The translations under genes and the position numbers were made by a program. A stretch of 64,000 bases of DNA from Pseudomonas aegrilactucae (GTDB lineage: Bacteria > Pseudomonadota > Gammaproteobacteria > Pseudomonadales > Pseudomonadaceae): contig NZ_JAHTBI010000037.1 in the NCBI RefSeq assembly GCF_019168305.1, positions 62,001 to 126,000 on the forward strand, given 5' to 3'. Of the stretch, positions 9,093 to 20,420 are shown in pieces (within the stretch, counting starts at the first letter, position 1; each line of letters opens with the position of its first letter). The notes under the pieces are model-generated. The model was not told where the DNA came from, did not search any database, and saw only the letters and a list, made by a program, of their open reading frames with translations.

Positions 9093-10409
9093 ATGTTCAA
9101 CAGCAAACTGAAACAAGAGAATGTCCGGCTGCGTGAAGAGCTGCTGTCCATGGAGCAAGTCAAATGCAGCCTCGACAGCGAGATGCTGGTGCTGCAACTC
9201 GATCCCCAGGGGCGCATCGAGTCGGTCAACGGCAACTTCGAGAAAGAGATGCTCTATTCCAGCCAGCAGTTGCTGGGGCGCAACATCGAAGACATCGTGC
9301 CGGCGCATGTGAAGCCCCTCGATTTCTATAAACGCATGAAGCAGGCCCTCAGCCGTGGCGAGCACCTCAACGGCGCATTCCGGCTGCTGCGTGGCGATGG
9401 CGAAGAGGCCTGGCTGCGCTCGATCCTGCAGCCGGTGAAAAATGCCGAGGGCCGCCTCAAGTACTTCACCCTGCACTCCAGCGACCTGACCCGCACCATC
9501 GCCACCTCGCGCGAGCACGAAAGCCTGATCAAGGCCCTGATGCGCTCCACGGCGGTGATCGAGTTCAACCTCAATGGCGAAGTACTGACGGCCAACGATC
9601 GTTTCCTGCACACCATGGGCTACTCGCTGGAGCAGGTGCGCGGCAAGCACCACCGCCTGTTCTGCGAGCCTGAAGAGTACAACTCGGCGGCCTACCAGCA
9701 GTTCTGGGACAAGCTGCGCCGGGGCGAATTCGTGGCCGAGCGCTTCAAGCGCATCGACGCCCACGGGCGTGTGGTGTGGCTGGAGGCGTCCTACAACCCG
9801 ATCATCGATGCCCATGACGTGCTGTACAAGGTGGTCAAGTTCGCCACCGTGATCACCGAGCAGGTCAACCAGGAAGCGGCCGTGGCGCATGCCGCGGACA
9901 TCGCCTACACCACGTCCCTGGACACCGATGCCAGTGCGCGCAAGGCGACTGCGGTGGTGACCCAGAGTGTCGAGGTGATGCGCGGCCTGGAGACCTGCAT
10001 GCAAGAGGCTGCCGAAGGCATCGAGGCGCTCGACAAGCAGTCGCAGGTGATCGGTTCGATCATCAAGACCATCAGCGACATCGCCGGGCAGACCAACCTG
10101 CTGGCACTCAACGCGGCGATCGAGGCGGCACGCGCCGGCGAGCAGGGGCGCGGTTTTGCCGTGGTGGCAGACGAGGTACGCCAACTGGCCTCGCGCACCA
10201 GCACCGCCACCGAGGAGATTGCCCGGGTGGTGCAGCAGAACGCCCAGCTGGCCAAGGCCGCGGTCGACATCATCGACAACAGCAAGCGCCAGGCCGAGCA
10301 GGGCTTGTCGCTGGCAGGCGAGACCGGCACCGTGATCGTCGAGATTCAGGATGGGGCGAAGAAAGTGGTGGACGCGGTGGGTCAGTTCTCCAACCAGCTG
10401 ACGTCCTGA
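9093..10409 (+). CDS. Soluble PAS-PAS chemoreceptor (BdlA-like)
   Basis: 438 residues without a transmembrane segment. Two PAS folds (about residues 25-130 and 140-255; the second has [35 protein letters not shown]) precede a methyl-accepting signalling domain with the hairpin tip [20 protein letters not shown]. The layout and length match P. aeruginosa BdlA, a biofilm-dispersal receptor, but also other Aer-like cytosolic receptors. ATG 9093 follows CCAGGAG. The start is divergent from the glycosyltransferase across 142 bp. The ligand or cofactor (heme, FAD) cannot be read. Confidence 0.88.
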   Translation: MFNSKLKQENVRLREELLSMEQVKCSLDSEMLVLQLDPQGRIESVNGNFEKEMLYSSQQLLGRNIEDIVPAHVKPLDFYKRMKQALSRGEHLNGAFRLLRGDGEEAWLRSILQPVKNAEGRLKYFTLHSSDLTRTIATSREHESLIKALMRSTAVIEFNLNGEVLTANDRFLHTMGYSLEQVRGKHHRLFCEPEEYNSAAYQQFWDKLRRGEFVAERFKRIDAHGRVVWLEASYNPIIDAHDVLYKVVKFATVITEQVNQEAAVAHAADIAYTTSLDTDASARKATAVVTQSVEVMRGLETCMQEAAEGIEALDKQSQVIGSIIKTISDIAGQTNLLALNAAIEAARAGEQGRGFAVVADEVRQLASRTSTATEEIARVVQQNAQLAKAAVDIIDNSKRQAEQGLSLAGETGTVIVEIQDGAKKVVDAVGQFSNQLTS

Positions 10410-10414
10410 CCCCT

Positions 10415-10445
10415 CGCGGGCGGCAGCATTGCGCCGCCGCCCGCG
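10415..10445. terminator. GC-rich hairpin between convergent genes
   Basis: CGCGGGCGGC pairs with GCCGCCCGCG around a loop of 11 bases, starting 6 bp after the chemoreceptor stop and ending 10 bp before the cysZ stop. There is no T tract, so it is a possible but weak bidirectional terminator. Confidence 0.5.
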
Positions 10446-10454
10446 TGCACACCG

Positions 10455-11183
10455 TCAGGCGCGCTCGCGCACCCAGAACAGTGTTGCACCGGCCACCGCT
10501 GCCGGCATCATCAGGATGTTGAGGAACGGGATCAGCAGCACCAGGTACACCGAGCCGCCAAAGCCCAGGCTCTGCCAGCGCTTGGCGCGCAGCCAGGCGA
10601 GCATGTCCTGCCAGCTCAGCTTGTTGTTGTCCGCCGGGTAGTCGATGTACTGGATGGCCATCATCCAGATACCGAACAGCAGCCACAGCGGTGCGGCGAT
10701 GATGTTCACCACCGGGATCCACGACAGGATGAACAGTGCCAGTGCACGCGGGGCGAAGTAGCCCAGCTTGCGCAGCTCACGGCTCAGGGTGCGTGGCACC
10801 ATGGCGGTCAGTTCGGCCCAGCTGAAGGCGGGGAAGGGATCGTTGCCACGTACCACCACTTCGACTTTTTCGGACAGGAACCCGTTGAACGGCGCGGCGA
10901 TGACGTTGGCCAGCAGGGTGAAGGTAAAGAACACCATCAACCCCACCAGCACCACGAACAGCGGCCACAGCAGGTAGTTGAGGGCGCTCAGCCAGCTGGG
11001 CAGGGTGGGCATCAGGGTGTCGACCCACAGGCTGAACTGGTGGCCGGCAAAATAGATCAGGCCCACGAACAGCAGCAGGTTGACCGCCAGCGGCAGCAGC
11101 ACGAACAACCGCAGGCCAGGGCTGAGGATCAGCTTCAGGCCTTCGCGCAGGTACTGAGGGCCGGAAAGGACAGGGGCTTGCAT
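10455..11183 (-). CDS. cysZ: Sulfate transporter CysZ
   Basis: 242 residues with several membrane segments: [20 protein letters not shown] near residues 24-43, [40 protein letters not shown] and a last one near [17 protein letters not shown]. The conserved stretch [15 protein letters not shown] is a family hallmark. CysZ supplies sulfate to cysteine biosynthesis from the inner membrane. GGAG lies 7 bp before the ATG. It is transcribed away from trxB. Confidence 0.93.
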   Translation of the reverse strand: MQAPVLSGPQYLREGLKLILSPGLRLFVLLPLAVNLLLFVGLIYFAGHQFSLWVDTLMPTLPSWLSALNYLLWPLFVVLVGLMVFFTFTLLANVIAAPFNGFLSEKVEVVVRGNDPFPAFSWAELTAMVPRTLSRELRKLGYFAPRALALFILSWIPVVNIIAAPLWLLFGIWMMAIQYIDYPADNNKLSWQDMLAWLRAKRWQSLGFGGSVYLVLLIPFLNILMMPAAVAGATLFWVRERA

Positions 11184-12481
<1,298 letters not shown>

Positions 12482-12508
12482 CGGCGGCTTAGGGCTGCCT
12501 GGCAGCCC

Positions 12509-12568
12509 TTCGCTGGCAAGCCAGCTCCCACAAGGGCAGCGATGATCCCTGTGGGGCTTGCCAGCGAA
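12509..12568. repeat. REP-like inverted repeat pair, imperfect
   Basis: The first arm has the full unit built on TTCGCTGGCAAGCCAGCT; the second arm (12547-12568) has lost several bases around the GGAGCTGG part. It lies between the convergent trxB and nadC stops and may stop transcription of both. Confidence 0.75.
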
Positions 12569-12572
12569 GCGC

Positions 12573-13421
12573 TTAAAGGCTCAAGCGCATCGACAGGTCC
12601 ACCGCCTTCACGTCCTTGGTCATCGCACCAATCGAGATGTAGTCCACCCCCGTCTGGGCAATCACCCGCAACGTGCTTTCGTTGACCCCGCCGCTGGCCT
12701 CAAGCTTCGCTTTGCCCGCATTCAGGCGTACCGCCTCGCGCATTTCATCCAGGCTCAATTCGTCGAGCATGACGATATCGGCACCGGCCTGCAGCGCTTC
12801 ACGCAGTTCATCCAGGCTTTCCACTTCGACTTCCACCGGCTTGCCGGGGGCAATGCGTCGTGCCGCCGTGATCGCCTGGGCGATGCCGCCACTGGCAGCG
12901 ATGTGGTTTTCCTTGATCAGGAAGGCGTCATACAGGCCGATGCGGTGGTTGTGGCAACCGCCGCAGGTCACCGCGTACTTCTGCGCCAGGCGCAGGCCCG
13001 GCAAGGTCTTGCGGGTATCGAGCAGCTTGACCTGGGTGTCGGCCACCAGGTCTGCCAGGTGTTGCGCATGGGTGGCCACCCCCGACAGCAGCTGCAGGAA
13101 GTTCAGCGCGCTGCGCTCGCCGGTCAGCAGCGAGCGCGCCGGGCCTTCCAGGTGGAACAGTGCCTGATTGGCCTTGGCCCGTTCACCGTCGCTGACCTGC
13201 CAGTGCACCGCCACCCGGGGGTCGAGTTGCCGAAATACCGCATCCACCCAGGCCGTGCCGCTGACGATGCAGTCATCGCGGGTAATGATGGTGGCCTTGG
13301 CCAGACGTTCAGCCGGGATCAACTGGGCAGTGATGTCGCCGCTGCCCACGTCTTCGAGCAACGCGCGGCGCACATTGGCTTCGATTTCGGCAGTCAGGTC
13401 GGCAAGGCGTAAATTCGGCAT
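12573..13421 (-). CDS. nadC: Nicotinate-nucleotide diphosphorylase (carboxylating)
   Basis: 282 residues. It makes nicotinate mononucleotide from quinolinate and PRPP in NAD synthesis. Hallmarks are [65 protein letters not shown] and the closing [34 protein letters not shown] four codons upstream (13433) is possible, but ATG 13421 gives the normal MPNLRLADL start after GTGGAG. It diverges from the DUF1631 gene. Confidence 0.95.
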   Translation of the reverse strand: MPNLRLADLTAEIEANVRRALLEDVGSGDITAQLIPAERLAKATIITRDDCIVSGTAWVDAVFRQLDPRVAVHWQVSDGERAKANQALFHLEGPARSLLTGERSALNFLQLLSGVATHAQHLADLVADTQVKLLDTRKTLPGLRLAQKYAVTCGGCHNHRIGLYDAFLIKENHIAASGGIAQAITAARRIAPGKPVEVEVESLDELREALQAGADIVMLDELSLDEMREAVRLNAGKAKLEASGGVNESTLRVIAQTGVDYISIGAMTKDVKAVDLSMRLSL

Positions 13422-13693
13422 GGTGGGCTCCACAAGCTAAGTGGCCGGGATTATAGGGCAGGCCGGGGCGCCGATGCAGCAAGCACTGCCACGGCTGTCG
13501 GCATTGCACCTTTGGTCGGCAGGAATTGAGCTTTTCAGGTGGGCGAAGGTCTATCTCAAGGCCTGCGGAAATGTACTGCACAGTTCGCTGGCAGGACGCG
13601 CGGTTTTGCCAGATAATGCGCGCCTTGTAATTGGCGTCATGTCTTTGACAGCCCTTTCACTTATTCGCTGCACAACCCTGCAAGGAGACCGGG

Positions 13694-15859
13694 ATGCCCA
13701 ACGACGGCAAAGTGGTGCCGTTCAAGGCGGCCGCCGACCAGGCGTCAGCCACGCCCGCGGCGCGCTTGCCGGTCATCCTTCTGCAGGTGCGCGACAAGGC
13801 CGCGCAACATTTGCGCCAGGCCTTGCAGGGCCTGTTCGACAACGCTGACGACACCCTGTTCGAGATGGCCGACACGGCCCCCGACAACCTCCAGCAGAGC
13901 CTGTTCTTCGAAGCCATGCGCGACCTGCGCCTCAAGCGCAAGAGCATCGAGCGCGCATTTCTGGACCTCTTCTACGAAGCGTTCATCGATATCGTCGGCC
14001 ACAACCCGGCGGCATCCCTGACGCGTACTACCCGCGGTTATGACCAGCTGGCGCTGGTGGCCCACGATGCGCGCGAGCGTGGCGCGGCGGTCGAGGCGAT
14101 GGTGGGCCGTGTACTGGCACGCGACGGCTTTGCCCTGGGCCAGCTGACCCTGCGCTTCAACAGCCTGATCAGCCTGCGCCTGGACGATCGCGCCAACCCA
14201 CTGGGCCCGGCGCTGCTCTGTGAGTACTTCCTGCAGGCCGGGCGCAGCCTGGGCGTGGGCATCAAGGTCAAGCTGATCCTGCTCAAGTTGTTCGAGCGCT
14301 ATGTGCTCAGCGAGGCCGGGCAGTTGTACGGCGAAGCCAACCAGCTGCTGAGCGCCACCGGCATCCTTCCCGAACTCAAGAGTGTGCACAGCCGCCGCGC
14401 GGCGCAGCCTGCGCCGGCCAACGTGGTGCACCCGGCCAGCCAGGGGGCGCGGCACGCCCCGGCCATGGCCGACGCGGGGGTGCAGGCAGCGTTCGCCTCG
14501 CTGCAGGCATTGCTGTGGCCGGTGCGCGGGCGCGTGGCGCCACGCCTGGAACTCAGTGGCGGGGTGCACCTGCTCAGCAGCCATGACCTGCTGCGCCTGC
14601 TGTCGCATCTGCAGCAGTTCGTGCCGGCGGCGGGCGAGGTGCAGGATTTCGACCTGCGTCACCAGCTCGAGCAGTTACTGACCCGGGTCAGCGTGCAAAG
14701 TGGCAAGTGCCGCAAGGTCGAAGGCGGCGACGAGGATGTGATCAACCTGATCGCCATGCTGTTCGAGTACATGCTCGCCGACCGCAATCTGCCGTATTCC
14801 CTGCGCCAGCTGATTGCACGCCTGCAGATCCCCATGCTCAAGGTGGCGATGCTCGACAAGAGCTTCTTCAGCCGAGCCACCCACCCGGCCCGGCGCCTGC
14901 TCGACGAGATCGGCGCGGCGGCGATGGGCTGGGGCGCGCGTGACGACTGCCAACGCGACGAACTGTACGTACGCGTGGAGGCGATCGTGCAGCGTTTGCT
15001 CAGCGAGTTTGCCGACGACCCGCAGATATTTGCCGAGCTGCTGGCGGAGTTTCTGGCGTTCAATGCCGATGAGCGGCGCCGCACCGAGTTGCTCGAACAA
15101 CGCACCCGCGATGCCGAAGAGGGCCGCGCGCGCACGGTGCTGGCGCGCCAGCAGGTTCAGCACGAGCTCAATCGACGCCTGCTGGGCAAGCGCCTGCCGC
15201 ACGCTGTGGTGCGGGTGCTGGAGCAGGCCTGGAGCCAGGTGCTGCTGCTGGCCTGCCTCAAGCATGGCGAGGGGGCGACGCAGTGGCAGCAAGCCCTGGC
15301 CACCATGGACGCGTTGCTCTGGAGTGTAGAACCGCATACCGGCGCCGAGGCGCGCGAGCGGCTGCTGGCGCAGGTGCCGGGCCTGCTCAAGGCGCTGCGC
15401 GAGGGGCTGACGGCGGTGGCGTTCGACCCGTTTGCCACCAGCGAATTCTTTGCTCAGCTTGAGGCCCTGCACCTGCAGGCACTGGAGGCGCCGGTGGAGC
15501 GGGTGCTGGTGCGTGCCCCGATCACCTTGCTGGGGCCCGAGCCGGTACAGGTCGGGGGGCTGGCGGCGTGCCTTGCCGACGATGACCCGGCGTTGTTGCA
15601 GGTGCGCGGGCTGCGCCCCGGCGCCTGGATCGAGTTGCGCGACGAGGGTGAGCCTGTGCGGGGCAAGCTGATTGCCGTGATGCAGAGCACCGACAGCTAC
15701 GTGTTCGTCGACCGTACCGGGCGCAAGTTGCGTGAGTGGTCGTCGGCGGCGCTGGCCATGGCGTTGCGCCAGGGCGAGGTGCGCATGCTGGATGCCAGCC
15801 TGCTGTTCGAACGGGCCCTGGGCTCGGTGGTCAGCCAGCTGCGCAAGCGTCAACCGTAG
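13694..15859 (+). CDS. DUF1631-family protein
   Basis: 721 residues, soluble and alpha-helical in appearance, with many Leu/Arg/Glu heptad-like stretches. It begins MPNDGKVVPFKAAADQ and carries the family pattern FFEAMRDLRLKRKSIERAFL. A C-terminal stretch of about 90 residues (ITLLGPEPVQVGG... LRPGAWIELRDEGEPVRGKLIA ... YVFVDRTGRKLREWS) reads like a small beta-barrel resembling PilZ-type folds. I recognise the family only as a conserved gammaproteobacterial domain of unknown function. ATG 13694 follows AAGGAG. It precedes ampDE by 127 bp on the same strand. Confidence 0.8.
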   Translation: MPNDGKVVPFKAAADQASATPAARLPVILLQVRDKAAQHLRQALQGLFDNADDTLFEMADTAPDNLQQSLFFEAMRDLRLKRKSIERAFLDLFYEAFIDIVGHNPAASLTRTTRGYDQLALVAHDARERGAAVEAMVGRVLARDGFALGQLTLRFNSLISLRLDDRANPLGPALLCEYFLQAGRSLGVGIKVKLILLKLFERYVLSEAGQLYGEANQLLSATGILPELKSVHSRRAAQPAPANVVHPASQGARHAPAMADAGVQAAFASLQALLWPVRGRVAPRLELSGGVHLLSSHDLLRLLSHLQQFVPAAGEVQDFDLRHQLEQLLTRVSVQSGKCRKVEGGDEDVINLIAMLFEYMLADRNLPYSLRQLIARLQIPMLKVAMLDKSFFSRATHPARRLLDEIGAAAMGWGARDDCQRDELYVRVEAIVQRLLSEFADDPQIFAELLAEFLAFNADERRRTELLEQRTRDAEEGRARTVLARQQVQHELNRRLLGKRLPHAVVRVLEQAWSQVLLLACLKHGEGATQWQQALATMDALLWSVEPHTGAEARERLLAQVPGLLKALREGLTAVAFDPFATSEFFAQLEALHLQALEAPVERVLVRAPITLLGPEPVQVGGLAACLADDDPALLQVRGLRPGAWIELRDEGEPVRGKLIAVMQSTDSYVFVDRTGRKLREWSSAALAMALRQGEVRMLDASLLFERALGSVVSQLRKRQP

Positions 15860-15986
15860 GGCCTGCCTTGTCGACGAAGCGGCCAGAGGCTGCAACACAA
15901 CCGGCCCGCTCCGACACTTTTTAACGATGCATCCGCCCGCCCCTCGGGGCATACTCGACCCGAGCCCTCATGCTTCAGGATTTTCT

Positions 15987-16553
15987 ATGCAACTGGACCA
16001 CGCTACTGGCTGGGTCGCTGGTGTCACCCATTGTCCGTCCCCCAATTTCAATGCGCGCCCTGAAGGCGAAGCGATCAGCCTGCTGGTGATCCACAACATC
16101 AGCCTGCCGCCCGCGCAGTTCGGTACGGGCAAGGTTCAGCAGTTCTTCCAGAACTGCCTGCCCACGCAGGAACACCCATTTTTCGAAGAGATCGAGCACC
16201 TGCGCGTGTCGGCGCATTTCTTCATCGAGCGTGACGGCAAGGTCACCCAGTTTGTCTCTTGTCTGGACCGCGCCTGGCACGCGGGCGTGTCGTGTTTCGA
16301 CGGACGTGAGGGGTGCAACGATTTTTCCCTCGGCATCGAGCTTGAAGGCACTGATCAACTGCCGTTCACAGACGCCCAGTACACTGCCTTGCAGCAGTTG
16401 ACCCGACAGTTGCAGGGCGCCTGGCCGACGCTCGACCAAGGGCATATCCGCGGCCACAGCGATATCGCGCCGGGGCGCAAGACCGACCCGGGGCCGGCGT
16501 TCGACTGGGCGCGTTACCACGCCGGTGTGCAGGATTTGGAGGACAGAGCATGA
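15987..16553 (+). CDS. ampD: 1,6-anhydro-N-acetylmuramyl-L-alanine amidase AmpD
   Basis: 188 residues of the cytosolic Amidase_2 family. It cleaves anhydromuropeptides during cell-wall recycling and so damps AmpC induction. The zinc ligands of AmpD are visible: His36 in LLVIHNISLP, the His of IRGHSDIAPGRKTDPG, and the Asp of the same block; the catalytic Glu region SLGIELEGTD is present. ATG 15987 gives the family start MQLDHATGWV. It overlaps ampE by 4 bp (ATGA). No ampC or ampR is in the window. Confidence 0.95.
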   Translation: MQLDHATGWVAGVTHCPSPNFNARPEGEAISLLVIHNISLPPAQFGTGKVQQFFQNCLPTQEHPFFEEIEHLRVSAHFFIERDGKVTQFVSCLDRAWHAGVSCFDGREGCNDFSLGIELEGTDQLPFTDAQYTALQQLTRQLQGAWPTLDQGHIRGHSDIAPGRKTDPGPAFDWARYHAGVQDLEDRA

Positions 16554-17383
16554 GTTTTCTGGTGTTACTGCTGGTGTTGTGGGTCGAGAAGTTCTCGGCC
16601 TTGCGCCAGCGCGTGCAGCGCGACGGTTTCTTCCTGACGGAACTGCTGCGCCTGGAACGCAACGGCAAGACTGACCCCTGGTGGGTGCTGGCTGTGCTGG
16701 TGCTGCTGCCGGTGGCGGTGCTGGCATTGCTGCTGCATGTGCTGGAGCCGGTGGCCTACGGCCTGCTGGCCCTGCCGATCCACCTGCTGGTGGTGGTCTA
16801 CAGCCTGGGGCGGGGCGATGCCAAGGCGGCGCTGGGGCCGTTTCGCGATGCCTGGCGTCGGGGCGACGAGCAGGCGGCGGTACACGTGGCCGAGCGCGAT
16901 CTGGGGGTGAGTGCCGATGACGCCCAGCAATTGCTGGGCAAGGTTCAGGGCCACCTGCTGTGGCACGCCTACCAGAGCTTCTTTGCGGTGATCTTCTGGT
17001 ACAGCCTGCTGGGCCCTGCGGCCGCGCTGGCCTATCGGCTGCTGGCCCTGACTGCCGAGCAGTCACACAACGCGGCGGTGCAGGAGCGCGCCCGGCAGTT
17101 GCGCCATGCCTTCGACTGGGCGCCGGTGCGCGTGCTGGCGGCAAGCTTTGCGTTGGTCGGCAACTTCGTCGCACTCAGCCGGGTGATGCTCAACGAGCTG
17201 CTCAACTGGAACATCGGCGCCGCGCGCCTGGTGGAGCAGGCGGGTAATGCCGCCGCTGAAATTCCTGCTCACCTGGAGGCCGGCCCTGACGGCCTGGCCG
17301 GCCTGGACAGCCTGTGGGAACTGCTGCTGCGCTCGGCGGTGCTGTGGTACGCCGGCCTTGCGCTATGGACCGTGCTTGGCTGA
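16550..17383 (+). CDS. ampE: AmpE, regulatory inner-membrane protein
   Basis: 277 residues with about four membrane segments: residues 1-13 (MSFLVLLLVLWVE), WWVLAVLVLLPVAVLALLLHVL near 44-65, a segment at SFFAVIFWYSLLGPAAALAY, and a C-terminal one at AVLWYAGLALWTVLG. Family signatures are EKFSALRQRVQRDG and FDWAPVRVLAASFALVGNF. The start codon overlaps the ampD stop (ATGA), so the pair is translationally coupled. Its biochemical role in beta-lactamase signalling is not settled. Confidence 0.93.
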   Translation: MSFLVLLLVLWVEKFSALRQRVQRDGFFLTELLRLERNGKTDPWWVLAVLVLLPVAVLALLLHVLEPVAYGLLALPIHLLVVVYSLGRGDAKAALGPFRDAWRRGDEQAAVHVAERDLGVSADDAQQLLGKVQGHLLWHAYQSFFAVIFWYSLLGPAAALAYRLLALTAEQSHNAAVQERARQLRHAFDWAPVRVLAASFALVGNFVALSRVMLNELLNWNIGAARLVEQAGNAAAEIPAHLEAGPDGLAGLDSLWELLLRSAVLWYAGLALWTVLG

Positions 17384-17398
17384 CGCACAAGGTTTAAC

Positions 17399-17421
17399 CG
17401 GGCTGCCGCAATGGCGGCCCG
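17399..17421 (+). terminator. Short hairpin after ampE
   Basis: A nine-pair stem, CGGGCTGCC against GGCGGCCCG with one wobble pair, closes the loop GCAAT. It begins 16 bp after the ampE stop. No T tract follows, so it is only a candidate terminator. Confidence 0.4.
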
Positions 17422-17549
17422 CTCCTAGGCACGGTTAACCTTAAGTTACAAAACTCCCTTTCGATATGCGCTATACAGGTGCAACTGACGGTTGCCAGTG
17501 GCCCAGTGCCATTGTGCGCAGAACAATAAGAAATCGAAGGAGACGACAC

Positions 17550-19568
17550 GTGAAGCGCCTCTTGTACCCTGCCATCGCGCTGATGAACCGCTTGAGCTTC
17601 GGCATGAAATTCAGCCTGATCAGCGTTTTGTTTTTCCTGCCCATGCTGGTCACCAACTTCTACCTGGTGCGTGACGCCTATGCCAAGTTCCATGCCACCC
17701 AGGTCGAGCTGCACAGCCTCGACCTGTTGGCTGGCAGCCTGGCGTTGCGTGGCGACCTGGAGACACTGGGCAACCTGGTGCAGATCAATGCGGTGCTGGG
17801 GCAGTCGGGCAAGGCCGAGGATGTCGAGGTGCGTATCACGGCGCTGGAACAACAGGCTGTCGAGCGCTTGAGCGGCCTGGCCCCAGTGAGTATCGATGAG
17901 GTGCAGGCCCAGGCTTTTCTGGCCAGGCGCGACGAGCTGCTCAGCGGTTTCAAGGCGGCCCAGGCCGAGCGCTCATTGCAGGCCAGGGCGGCGTTGTACG
18001 ACGCACTGCTGGCCCAGGCGCAGTTGCTGAGCCGGCTGGTGGCGAGCCAGGCGGGCCTGAGCCAGGACAGTGACAGCAACGTGCGTCAGATGGCAGAACT
18101 GTTGACTGCGGTGACCGCGCAGGTTACCCAGACCCTCGGTGAAGGCCGCGCCATGGGCGCCTACTCGCTAGGGCAGGGGTTTCTCAACTCGTCGGCCAGT
18201 ACACGCTTCGAAGACCTGCTGCAAAAGCTCGACACGTTGTCCGCCGATTACGCCATCCGGCTGCAGGACGCGCTGGGCCATGAGCCGCGCCTGGCCGCTC
18301 AGGCTGCCAGCAGCCTGGCCTCGCTCAAGCAGGCCAGCGAGCTGTTCGAGACCCAAGTGGTGGTGGCCGAAACGCTGGATGCGCCCTGGCCGGCGTTCTA
18401 TCAACAGGTCAGCGACCTGATCGAGCAGACCTATCAGCTCGACCGCGCCACCCTTGCATCGCTCGACCAGCAATTGCAGGCGCGCCTGGCCGCCTACCGT
18501 CAGCACATGGTGTTTCTGGTGGTGGCGCTGGGCGCAGTGTTCCTGCTGATCGTCTACCTCTATGGCGGTTTCTATGCCTCTACCCGCAGCACCCTGAGCC
18601 GGCTTGGGGCGGTGATGGACAAGGTGGCTGGCGGTGACATGACGGTGACCTTCCAGGCCCACAGCCGTGATGAGCTGGGCGAACTGGGGCGGGTATTCAA
18701 TGCCACGGTGCGGCGCATTCACGACCTGATCGAGCGGGTTGGGGTGACGGTGGCCGACGTCGAGCACCAGGCCGAGCAGGTGCATGGGGTGTCGGCGCGC
18801 ACTACCCAGGCAGTCAATGGCCAGCGCGGCCAGATCGAGCAGGTGGCCACGGCCATGAACCAGATGTCGGCCACTGCCCAGGAGGTGGCGCGCAGCGCCG
18901 CGGCGGCGGTCAGCAGTGCGCAGGGGGTCAATCGCGAGACGCTGAGCGGGCGTGAGCTGGTGCAGTCGCAGCAGGGCAGCATTGCTGGCCTGGCGGCCGA
19001 GATCGATCAGTCGGTGGTGGTGATCAACCAGCTGGCCAGTGATAGCCAGGCGATCAGCCAGGTGCTGGAGGTCATCCGCAGTATTGCCGGGCAGACCAAC
19101 CTGCTGGCGCTCAATGCCGCCATCGAGGCGGCGCGCGCGGGTGAGCAGGGGCGTGGTTTTGCGGTGGTGGCCGACGAAGTGCGTACCCTGGCCAAGCGTA
19201 CCCAGCAGTCGACCGAGCAGATCGACCAGATGATTTCGCAATTGCAGGGTGGGGTGGGGGCGGCGGTGCGTGCGATGGACAGCAGCCATCAGTTGGCGGC
19301 GGGCACGGTGAGCCAGTCGCAGCAGGTGCAGCAGGCGCTGGCGAACATTCTTGGGGCGGTAGACAGCATCGTGGAGCAGAACCAGCAGATTGCGGCGGCG
19401 GTCGAGCAGCAGACGGCGGTGGCGCATGACATCGACCAGAACATCGTGCAGATCAACCGTGCGGCCGAGCACACGACGCAGGGTGCGCACCAGACCGAGG
19501 ATGCCAGCCGGCAGTTGTCGGCGCAGGTGGTGGCGTTGAAGCAGCTGATCGGGGCGTTCAGGGTGTGA
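17550..19568 (+). CDS. Membrane methyl-accepting chemotaxis protein
   Basis: 672 residues from a GTG start (17550) preceded by AAGGAGACGACAC. Two membrane helices (about residues 19-41 and 315-340) bracket a periplasmic helical ligand domain of roughly 270 residues. A HAMP region ([25 protein letters not shown] is part of it) and a signalling domain with [22 protein letters not shown] follow. No C-terminal pentapeptide for CheR/CheB docking is seen. The ligand is unknown; the helical sensor looks like a 4HB/HBM-type domain. Confidence 0.9.
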   Translation: MKRLLYPAIALMNRLSFGMKFSLISVLFFLPMLVTNFYLVRDAYAKFHATQVELHSLDLLAGSLALRGDLETLGNLVQINAVLGQSGKAEDVEVRITALEQQAVERLSGLAPVSIDEVQAQAFLARRDELLSGFKAAQAERSLQARAALYDALLAQAQLLSRLVASQAGLSQDSDSNVRQMAELLTAVTAQVTQTLGEGRAMGAYSLGQGFLNSSASTRFEDLLQKLDTLSADYAIRLQDALGHEPRLAAQAASSLASLKQASELFETQVVVAETLDAPWPAFYQQVSDLIEQTYQLDRATLASLDQQLQARLAAYRQHMVFLVVALGAVFLLIVYLYGGFYASTRSTLSRLGAVMDKVAGGDMTVTFQAHSRDELGELGRVFNATVRRIHDLIERVGVTVADVEHQAEQVHGVSARTTQAVNGQRGQIEQVATAMNQMSATAQEVARSAAAAVSSAQGVNRETLSGRELVQSQQGSIAGLAAEIDQSVVVINQLASDSQAISQVLEVIRSIAGQTNLLALNAAIEAARAGEQGRGFAVVADEVRTLAKRTQQSTEQIDQMISQLQGGVGAAVRAMDSSHQLAAGTVSQSQQVQQALANILGAVDSIVEQNQQIAAAVEQQTAVAHDIDQNIVQINRAAEHTTQGAHQTEDASRQLSAQVVALKQLIGAFRV

Positions 19569-19606
19569 GGGTGCAAGAGCGCCATGGTGATCTGTTGCGC
19601 TGTCCC

Positions 19607-19630
19607 TGCAGGAGCCGGCCTTGCCGGCGA
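19607..19630. repeat. Single REP-like unit
   Basis: This 24-base unit is identical to one arm of the inverted repeat at 6472-6535 (core GCCGGCCTTGCCGGC). It lies alone between the convergent chemoreceptor and tatD genes. Confidence 0.75.
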
Positions 19631-19641
19631 AGCGGCCAGCA

Positions 19642-20418
19642 CTACCAGCCAAACACCTCACAGGCATTGCGCGTACTCGCCTCGGCCAGCGCCTCGAGCT
19701 CAACGCCCATCACCTCGGCCAAGGCCTGCGCAATCTGCGGCAGGTGCACCGGGCTGTTGCGCACCCCGGCATGCATCACCGGCGCCATGTCCGGTGCATC
19801 CGTCTCCAGTACCACACTCTCCAGCCCCAGGCGCGCCAGCACCTTGCGCAGGCGCAGCGCCTGCGGCCAGGTCGCCGCGCCCCCAAGCCCCAGCTTGAAG
19901 CCAAGCTTCTGGTACTCGCGCGCCTCCTCGAAACTGCCGGCGAACGCATGGATGATGCCGCCGCGGGCCAGCCTGTAGCGCTTGAGCCGTGCAATCACGT
20001 CGGCATGGCTACGCCGTACATGCAGCAGCGCCGGCAGGTCGAGATCCATCGCCAGCTGCAGCTGCGCCTCGAACAGCGCCTGCTGACGCTCGCGGTCCAG
20101 CTCGGCCACGTAGTAGTCCAGGCCGAACTCGCCCACCGCACACAGCTGCCGGTCACCGCGCCGGCGGCTGAGCCAGTCGCCCAGCTCGCGCACATGCTCG
20201 GCACGATGCTGCTCCAGGTACACCGGGTGCAGCCCAAACGCCGCGTACAACTGCGGCTGGCGCGTGACCAGGTCCCACACCCGCTGCCAGTTGCACCGGT
20301 CCACCCCCAGCACCACCATGCGCTCCACCCCGGCCTGGCGCGCCTGCGCCAGTACCTCGTCGCGGTCGGCGTCGAAGTCGGGAAAGTCCAGGTGGGTGTG
20401 GGTATCGACCAGGCGCAT
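19642..20418 (-). CDS. TatD-family metal-dependent hydrolase
   Basis: 258 residues. The TatD metal-site motifs are all present: DTHTHLDF at residues 5-12, GEFGLDYY, LLHVRRSHADV and ETDAPDMAPV. The family comprises 3'-5' DNases acting in DNA repair or turnover. The start is 2 bp after the fruR stop on the same strand, so it is probably co-transcribed with fruR. The exact subfamily (TatD, YcfH or YjjV) is not decided. Confidence 0.9.
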   Translation of the reverse strand: MRLVDTHTHLDFPDFDADRDEVLAQARQAGVERMVVLGVDRCNWQRVWDLVTRQPQLYAAFGLHPVYLEQHRAEHVRELGDWLSRRRGDRQLCAVGEFGLDYYVAELDRERQQALFEAQLQLAMDLDLPALLHVRRSHADVIARLKRYRLARGGIIHAFAGSFEEAREYQKLGFKLGLGGAATWPQALRLRKVLARLGLESVVLETDAPDMAPVMHAGVRNSPVHLPQIAQALAEVMGVELEALAEASTRNACEVFGW

Positions 20419-20420
20419 GC

